Part shown: in pieces, positions 7,516 to 12,155 of the stretch
How positions within the stretch are numbered: the first letter of the stretch is position 1
Layout: every line of letters begins with the position of its first letter
NCBI GenBank assembly: GCA_002292975.1
Contig: DBCI01000096.1
Coordinates: forward strand, 18,168 to 30,322
Length of the DNA stretch: 12,155 nt
From: Polynucleobacter sp. UBA962
GTDB taxonomy: Bacteria > Pseudomonadota > Gammaproteobacteria > Burkholderiales > Burkholderiaceae
Direction of reading: 5' to 3'
Notes under the pieces: generated by a model
Seen by the model: the letters and a program-made list of their open reading frames with translations, nothing else
What the model was told of the DNA's origin: nothing
The model's database searches: none
Position numbers and translations under genes: made by a program

Positions 7516-8583
7516 ATGCCCTATAAAATCTTATTACTTGGAGCCTCTTATGGCTCTCTCTTGGCCTCAAAACTTTTATATGGGGGCCACCATATCCACT
7601 TAGTGTGTTTACCTGAAGAGGCTGCGCTGATTAATAAAGAGGGCTTTAAGGTCCGACTCCCAATCCGTGGTCGTACGGAACCCGTTTTATTGGAGTCACG
7701 TTTACTCCCAGGTCGCGTTACTGCTGGACCTGCTGAGGGGAATGATCTAAGCCAATATGACTTGGTAGGACTTTGCATGCAAGAACCACAATACCGTTCT
7801 GCTGGAGTTCGGGAGTTGATGGATGCAATTGGTCGCTCGGGCTTACCTTGTATGTCCATCATGAACATGCCACCATTACCTTTCATTAAGCGCATATCTG
7901 GCTTGGATTACAAGTCGCTTGAATGTGCGTATACCGATGCGAGGATCTGGGACTCGTTTGATCCAGCCAATATGACCCTCAATAGCCCAGATCCCCAGGC
8001 CATACGTCCACAAGGTGAGCAGGCAAATTGCTTGCAAGTTACCCTGCCAACTAATTTCAAGTGCGCTACTTTTGACAATGATCGCTATAACACCATACTG
8101 CGCCAACTAGAAACGGATGTTGCTAATGCCCGTTTTGAGACACCAGAAGGAAAAATTGAACTCCCGGTCAAATTAAAGGTGCATGACTCCTTGTTTGTGC
8201 CATTGGCTAAATGGTCGATGTTGTTGGCTGGGAATTACCGCTGCATTACTGAAGATGGAATGCGTAATACCCAGGATGCAGTTCATGCCAATATCGAGGA
8301 GTCGCGTTCGGTTTATAACTTTGTGTTTGATATGTGTGTAGCACTTGGCGCTCAGCCAAACGACTTGGTTCCTTTTGAGAAATATGCAGCTGCTGCACAG
8401 TCACTCTCACGCCCAGCATCTGCTGCTAGAGCCCTACAAAATGGAGCGCCCAATATTGAACGCGCTGATAAATTGGTCCAGTTAATTGCCCGCTCAAAGG
8501 GAATGAGTAACCCTGCCATTGATGCCCAAGTGGCATTAGTAGATCGACGACTTGAAATCAATCGTAAAAAACTAGCAGGATAA
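7516..8583 (+). CDS. Divergent ketopantoate-reductase-like (ApbA/PanE superfamily) protein
   Basis: A 355-residue cytoplasmic protein with an N-terminal Rossmann-like beta-alpha-beta, YKILLLGASYGSLLASKLL (3-21), and an alpha-helical C-terminal half containing KWSMLLAGN (232-240). This layout is that of the ketopantoate reductase family (NADPH-dependent reductases of 2-oxo acids). Genuine activity is doubtful: the GxGxxG dinucleotide motif is reduced to GASYGS, the usual 'NG' after the nucleotide domain reads NM (117-118), and the expected catalytic lysine in W-x-K appears to be Met235. It is also longer than PanE (about 300 aa). ATG 7516 is chosen because the first beta strand starts directly after it; an upstream ATG at 7450 would add 22 Lys/Arg-rich residues read out of frame within brnA. 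No Shine-Dalgarno is evident. The substrate is unknown. Confidence 0.75.
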   Translation: MPYKILLLGASYGSLLASKLLYGGHHIHLVCLPEEAALINKEGFKVRLPIRGRTEPVLLESRLLPGRVTAGPAEGNDLSQYDLVGLCMQEPQYRSAGVRELMDAIGRSGLPCMSIMNMPPLPFIKRISGLDYKSLECAYTDARIWDSFDPANMTLNSPDPQAIRPQGEQANCLQVTLPTNFKCATFDNDRYNTILRQLETDVANARFETPEGKIELPVKLKVHDSLFVPLAKWSMLLAGNYRCITEDGMRNTQDAVHANIEESRSVYNFVFDMCVALGAQPNDLVPFEKYAAAAQSLSRPASAARALQNGAPNIERADKLVQLIARSKGMSNPAIDAQVALVDRRLEINRKKLAG

Positions 8584-8619
8584 AGCCTTATACCGACGAA
8601 GTTGCATAGGATTATTTAC
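8584..8619. other. Convergent intergenic gap
   Basis: Thirty-six bases separate the stops of the reductase-like gene and the dehydratase on opposite strands. I see no GC-rich stem with a T run on either strand, so no intrinsic terminator can be called. Confidence 0.5.
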
Positions 8620-10362
8620 TTAATGGATCTCAGGATCTGTTCCAGATTGCTCTTGGTGCGACGTTTCTAAAAAGTCAAAGTCGCAGCCTTGATCGGCTTG
8701 CAAGACATGCGCACTGTACACCTTGCCAAAGCCACGATCAAATTTCTTGAGAGGGGCTTGCCAGGCTTGCTTTCGCTTGGTCATCTCTGCGTCTGAGATT
8801 AAGACATTGAGTTTGCGCGCTGGCACATCCAATTCAATCAAATCACCATCCCTGACTAAAGCCAATGGCCCGCCAACATAAGACTCTGGAGCCACATGCA
8901 AGACACAGGCGCCGTAACTGGTACCACTCATGCGAGCATCGGAGATGCGCACCATATCGCGCACACCTTGCTTGAGCAGTTTTTGCGGAATGGGTAATTG
9001 ACCCCACTCAGGCATACCTGGGGCACCCAAGGGACCCGCGTTTTGCAACACAATTACCGAGTCTTTGTCGACATCCAGCTGTGGGTCATCAATGCGTGCG
9101 GAGAGGTCATCGTAGTTCTTAAAGACCACCGCCTTGCCAGTATGTTTGAGAAGATGCGATTCAGCAGCAGGCGGTTTGATGACCGCGCCATCGGGTGCAA
9201 GGTTCCCCTTGAGGATCGCCAAGCTATCGCTGGCTACTAAAGGGTTATCCAGCGAGCGGATAACCTCGGGCTTAAACACTTTCGCTTCTGAAATCAATTC
9301 ACCTAAGGATTTACCATCAACAGTTTGCTGCGTGAGATCTAATAAGGGCGATAGTTGCTTTAAGAGTGCTCGTAAACCACCCGCGTAATAAAAATCTTCC
9401 ATCAGATACTCGCCAGCAGGACGAAGGTTGGCTAGAACTGGAACCTTACGAGCTAGTGCATCGATATGATCGAGCGTTAATGGAAAGCCAGCACGGCGCG
9501 ACACGGCAATCATATGTACGACCGAGTTGGTAGAGCCTGCGAGCGCTAAGACTGTACTCATGGCATTGTCAAAAGATGCCCTGGTCAAAATATCAGAGGG
9601 TTTGAGATCTTCCCAGGCCATTTCCACAATACGCCGCCCGGTCATGCTAGCCATCTGAGAATGACGCGAGTCGGATGCCGGAATCGAGGCAAAGCCTGAG
9701 AGCGATAAACCCAAGGCCTCAGTGGCGCTCGTCATGGTGGAGGCGGTTCCCATGGTCATGCAGTGACCGGGTGAGCGTGCAATCCCGTTTTCAATATTCC
9801 GCCAATCGCTCTCGGTAATATTGCCCGCCCGTAACTCTGCCCAATATTTCCAAGTATCGCTACCGCTTCCCAAGTAATTACCTTGGTAATCACCGCGCAG
9901 CATCGGACCAGCGGGCAAGAAGATGGTGGGTAAGTTCATGCTAATCGCACCCATGAGAAGTGCGGGAGTGGTCTTATCGCAACCACCCATTAAGACGCAC
10001 GCATCTGCTGGATAGGAGCGCAATAATTCTTCGGTCTCCATGGCTAATAAATTGCGATAGAGCATGGTGGTAGGTTTTTGGAAAGGCTCGGATAGTGACA
10101 TCGCTGGCATTTCTACAGGAAAGCCGCCCGCTTGCCATACCCCCCGTTTTACTTCCTCAGCCCGTTGCCGAAAATGACCATGGCAAGGATTAATGTCGCT
10201 CCAAGTATTGATGATGGCAATTACTGGTTTTCCCGCATAGTCTTGGCGGGTATACCCCATTTGCGCAGTCCGCGACCGGTGACCAAAGCTGCGGAGATCT
10301 TTAACTCCATACCAGCGATGACTTCGTAACTCTTCGGGCTTTTTTAACTTGCGAGTAGACAT
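8620..10362 (-). CDS. IlvD/Edd-family dehydratase, sugar-acid type
   Basis: A 580-residue iron-sulphur dehydratase that removes water from a polyhydroxy acid to give a 2-keto-3-deoxy acid. The conserved cluster cysteines are C60 ([12 protein letters not shown]), C128 (GGCDKTTP) and C201 ([11 protein letters not shown]). E92, K130 in CDK and the likely catalytic S479 in [10 protein letters not shown] fit the metal site and base. The start LRSHRWYG, the [11 protein letters not shown] segment and [13 protein letters not shown] align well with recalled Rhizobium L-arabinonate dehydratase, which is 579 aa. The protein is therefore closer to arabinonate/xylonate/galactonate dehydratases than to biosynthetic IlvD. 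The exact sugar acid cannot be read. A weak GGA lies 5 nt before the ATG. It is divergent from the YbiC-like gene across 82 bp, suggesting shared control and a common catabolic role. Confidence 0.9.
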   Translation of the reverse strand: MSTRKLKKPEELRSHRWYGVKDLRSFGHRSRTAQMGYTRQDYAGKPVIAIINTWSDINPCHGHFRQRAEEVKRGVWQAGGFPVEMPAMSLSEPFQKPTTMLYRNLLAMETEELLRSYPADACVLMGGCDKTTPALLMGAISMNLPTIFLPAGPMLRGDYQGNYLGSGSDTWKYWAELRAGNITESDWRNIENGIARSPGHCMTMGTASTMTSATEALGLSLSGFASIPASDSRHSQMASMTGRRIVEMAWEDLKPSDILTRASFDNAMSTVLALAGSTNSVVHMIAVSRRAGFPLTLDHIDALARKVPVLANLRPAGEYLMEDFYYAGGLRALLKQLSPLLDLTQQTVDGKSLGELISEAKVFKPEVIRSLDNPLVASDSLAILKGNLAPDGAVIKPPAAESHLLKHTGKAVVFKNYDDLSARIDDPQLDVDKDSVIVLQNAGPLGAPGMPEWGQLPIPQKLLKQGVRDMVRISDARMSGTSYGACVLHVAPESYVGGPLALVRDGDLIELDVPARKLNVLISDAEMTKRKQAWQAPLKKFDRGFGKVYSAHVLQADQGCDFDFLETSHQEQSGTDPEIH

Positions 10363-10444
10363 AGATATCCGTAATGAGCGATAGGTGATGATTTAATATA
10401 CACGAGAACCTAAATTCATTAAAACAATAGAACCTCTCACTACC
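10363..10444. promoter_or_regulatory. Shared divergent control region
   Basis: This AT-rich 82-bp gap must serve both the dehydratase and the dehydrogenase-amidase operon. It contains AGAACCT twice in direct orientation (10405-10411 and 10429-10435, 24 bp apart), and the inverted pair TTTAAT (10392-10397) / ATTAAA (10418-10423). On the minus strand TATATT is a plausible -10 for the dehydratase, but its -35 is poor. On the plus strand no clear promoter or ribosome site precedes 10445. No regulator gene is present in the window. Confidence 0.45.
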
Positions 10445-11503
10445 ATGCCTGTTATTGCACACCAAGAACTAGAAAAACAGATCACAAAAATAGTTCAGGC
10501 AATGGGTAGTAGCCTAGCCGAAGCTAAAACAGTGGCTCATAACTTAGTGCTTGCCAATCTCAAAGGACACGACTCGCATGGCGTAGGAATGATTCCGAGA
10601 TATGTGGAGGCATTTCTAGAGGGAGTGCTCAAAATTAATCAAGGATGTCAGGTGCGCAGTGATCTTGGTTCATTGCTTGTGCTCGATGCTCAGCAGGGCT
10701 ATGGTCAAGTGGTGGGAGAAGAAGCAATGCAACTGGGTATTGAGCGTGCTCATAAGCACGGTAGTTGCATCGTATCTTTATCTAACGCCCATCACCTTGG
10801 ACGGATTGGTCACTTTGCCGAGATTGCAGCTAGTCAAGGTTTGGTATCGATTCATTTAGTAAATGTTCGCTCTTTACCTGTAGTGGCTGTTTGGGGTGGA
10901 GGTGATGGACGCCATGGCACTAACCCCTTTTGTATCGGTGTGCCGATTAAAAACAAAGCACCATTCATCTTAGACTTTGCAACTAGTCGAGTTGCTCAAG
11001 GAAAGATGCGCGTGGCCTATAACCAAGGCAAAACCATGGAGCCAGGATATTTGATTGATCCGCAAGGGCGACCCACACAAGATCCTGGTGTCGTGGTCAA
11101 ACCCAATGCGGATGGCAAGATGGGCGCCTTGATGCCTTTTGGAGAACACAAAGGGTCAGGCCTTGCAATTGCCTGCGAGTTATTGGCGGGAGCATTAACA
11201 GGAAGTGGGACCTGGAAACCAAGACCCAAAAAGAGTCGAGCCATTTGGAATGGCATGCTTAGTATCTTGATTAATCCACAGAGTACGAATACTCAAGAAC
11301 AATTTGACACAGAAGTAGCATCTTTCGTTTCATGGGTCAAACAAAGTCCAGCAGCACATCCATCAAGCCCAGTACAAATAGCGGGTGAACCAGAGTTGCT
11401 GATCATGCAAACTAGAATGAAACAAGGTATTGAGATCGATGATCAGACCTGGACTGATATTGTTCATGCTGCAAAGCAGTTTGATGTGCCCATTAATAAA
11501 TAG
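10445..11503 (+). CDS. Ldh2-family hydroxycarboxylate dehydrogenase, YbiC/HcxB-like
   Basis: A 352-residue NAD(P)-dependent 2-hydroxyacid/2-oxoacid oxidoreductase of the malate/L-lactate/ureidoglycolate dehydrogenase family, a fold unrelated to classical lactate dehydrogenase. ANLKGHDSHGVGMIPRYV (37-54) holds the catalytic-type histidine H45. SNAHHLGRIGHFAE (113-126) has the second conserved histidine, and RHGTNPFCI (156-164) and FGEHKGSGLAIACELLAGAL (232-251) are the nucleotide and substrate loops. The AHxLIxAxLxGHDSHG-type start and LGRIG, INP and MKQGIEID elements closely match recalled E. coli YbiC (hydroxycarboxylate dehydrogenase B, 361 aa), more than other branches of the family. It heads a plus-strand operon with an amidase 8 nt downstream and is divergent from a sugar-acid dehydratase. 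The native substrate is not determinable from sequence. Confidence 0.9.
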   Translation: MPVIAHQELEKQITKIVQAMGSSLAEAKTVAHNLVLANLKGHDSHGVGMIPRYVEAFLEGVLKINQGCQVRSDLGSLLVLDAQQGYGQVVGEEAMQLGIERAHKHGSCIVSLSNAHHLGRIGHFAEIAASQGLVSIHLVNVRSLPVVAVWGGGDGRHGTNPFCIGVPIKNKAPFILDFATSRVAQGKMRVAYNQGKTMEPGYLIDPQGRPTQDPGVVVKPNADGKMGALMPFGEHKGSGLAIACELLAGALTGSGTWKPRPKKSRAIWNGMLSILINPQSTNTQEQFDTEVASFVSWVKQSPAAHPSSPVQIAGEPELLIMQTRMKQGIEIDDQTWTDIVHAAKQFDVPINK

Positions 11504-11505
11504 GA
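11502..11505 (+). promoter_or_regulatory. Amidase ribosome binding site overlapping the upstream stop
   Basis: AGGA is built partly from the TAG stop (11501-11503) of the dehydrogenase gene and lies 6 nt before the amidase ATG. It supports the 11512 start and translational coupling. Confidence 0.6.
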
Positions 11506-11511
11506 TCTGAT

Positions 11512-12155
11512 ATGCCAAGTAATGATTTATGTTTTTTGGGGGCGTGTGAGCAGGAGCAGTTGATTCGTTCCAAAAAAATTAGTGTGACCCAATTAATTAC
11601 GGCCCATCTTGATCAAGTTGAGCGCTTTAATCCAACCCTCAATGCGATTGTGACCTTGACTGCCGAGAGTGCCTTGCAAGCTGCTAAAGAGGCGGACGCA
11701 CAATTGGCGAGACAGGATGCGATCGGTGCTTTACATGGTCTGCCAGTAGCGCATAAAGATTTATTTCTGACCAAAGGCGTGAAGACCACCTTTGGCTCAC
11801 CGATCTACAAAGACAATATTCCGCAGGTGGACTCATTACCAGTAGAGCGGCAGAAGAATGCCGGAGCGATTAGTTTAGGCAAAACCAATACCCCAGAGTT
11901 TGGCGCCGGTAGTCAAACATTTAATTCGGTCTTTGGTACTACATTAAACCCCTACGACCTTAGTAAAACTTGTGGTGGGTCATCGGGTGGTGGCGCAGTA
12001 GCCTTGGCAACGGGGATGGTTGCCCTAGCCGATGGAACCGATTTAGGTGGATCGCTACGCAACCCCGCTAACTTTTGTAATTTGGTTGGCATGCGCCCAT
12101 CGGTTGGGCGTGTACCAACGTGGCCTGAGCAATTGGGTTGGTACACCATGAGTGT
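11512..12155 (+). CDS. Amidase-signature hydrolase, 5' part (cut by window end)
   Basis: The first 214 codons are open and run off the window, so the C-terminal half is not seen; family members are usually about 450-500 aa. The enzyme hydrolyses a carboxamide to acid and ammonia. The Ser-cisSer-Lys triad is complete: K82 in VAHKDLF, cis-serine S157 in CGGSSGGGAVA and the nucleophile S181 in GTDLGGSLRNPA. The spacings (75 and 24 residues) equal those recalled for fatty acid amide hydrolase (K142, S217, S241). The N-terminal half (LIRSKKISVTQLI...NAIV) is the usual family start. This could be confused with GatA, but its place after a dehydrogenase gene without gatC or gatB argues for a catabolic amidase. 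The substrate is unknown; its acid product may feed the neighbouring dehydrogenase (inference). Confidence 0.88.
   Translation, partial: MPSNDLCFLGACEQEQLIRSKKISVTQLITAHLDQVERFNPTLNAIVTLTAESALQAAKEADAQLARQDAIGALHGLPVAHKDLFLTKGVKTTFGSPIYKDNIPQVDSLPVERQKNAGAISLGKTNTPEFGAGSQTFNSVFGTTLNPYDLSKTCGGSSGGGAVALATGMVALADGTDLGGSLRNPANFCNLVGMRPSVGRVPTWPEQLGWYTMS

Noticed and set aside
11952..12149. Minus-strand 65-codon frame at the right edge
   Set aside because: It is antisense to the amidase signature, where all three catalytic residues are read in the plus frame.

Overview
The window looks like a chromosomal stretch from a betaproteobacterium, most likely a Burkholderiaceae member of moderate GC such as Polynucleobacter. 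The basis is ParE and ParC proteins of betaproteobacterial type next to small-molecule catabolic genes, densely packed with short intergenic gaps. The genus is inferred from overall character, not from any search. No gene-free stretch exceeds 100 bases, and I see no RNA gene, insertion sequence, prophage or CRISPR array.

Region by region: (1) 14-2460, minus strand: a two-gene operon of a class III CoA-transferase resembling succinyl-CoA:glutarate CoA-transferase (SUGCT) and an MFS permease. The permease starts on a TTG that overlaps the transferase stop. (2) 2520-6913, plus strand: parE and parC, the two subunits of DNA topoisomerase IV, 8 nt apart. (3) 6988-7510: a BrnT/BrnA type II toxin-antitoxin pair. 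It is clearly AT-richer than its surroundings and has a near-consensus promoter with an embedded inverted repeat. (4) 7516-8583: a divergent ketopantoate-reductase-like protein, 5 nt after brnA. (5) 8620-10362, minus strand: an IlvD/Edd-family dehydratase of the sugar-acid (arabinonate/xylonate) type. (6) 10445 to the window end, plus strand: a YbiC/HcxB-like hydroxycarboxylate dehydrogenase followed after 8 nt by an amidase-signature protein cut off by the window edge.

How they work together: topoisomerase IV decatenates and relaxes DNA. The transferase-permease pair probably imports an organic acid and activates it as a CoA thioester. The dehydratase and the divergent dehydrogenase-amidase operon look like a carboxylic or sugar-acid utilisation locus sharing an 82-bp control region. 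The brnTA module appears to have been inserted between parC and the reductase-like gene.

No wholly new system is evident. The most interesting points are the compact, possibly leaderless brnT promoter with a repeated operator motif, the reductase-like protein that seems to have lost key family residues, and the dehydratase/dehydrogenase/amidase cluster of unknown substrate.
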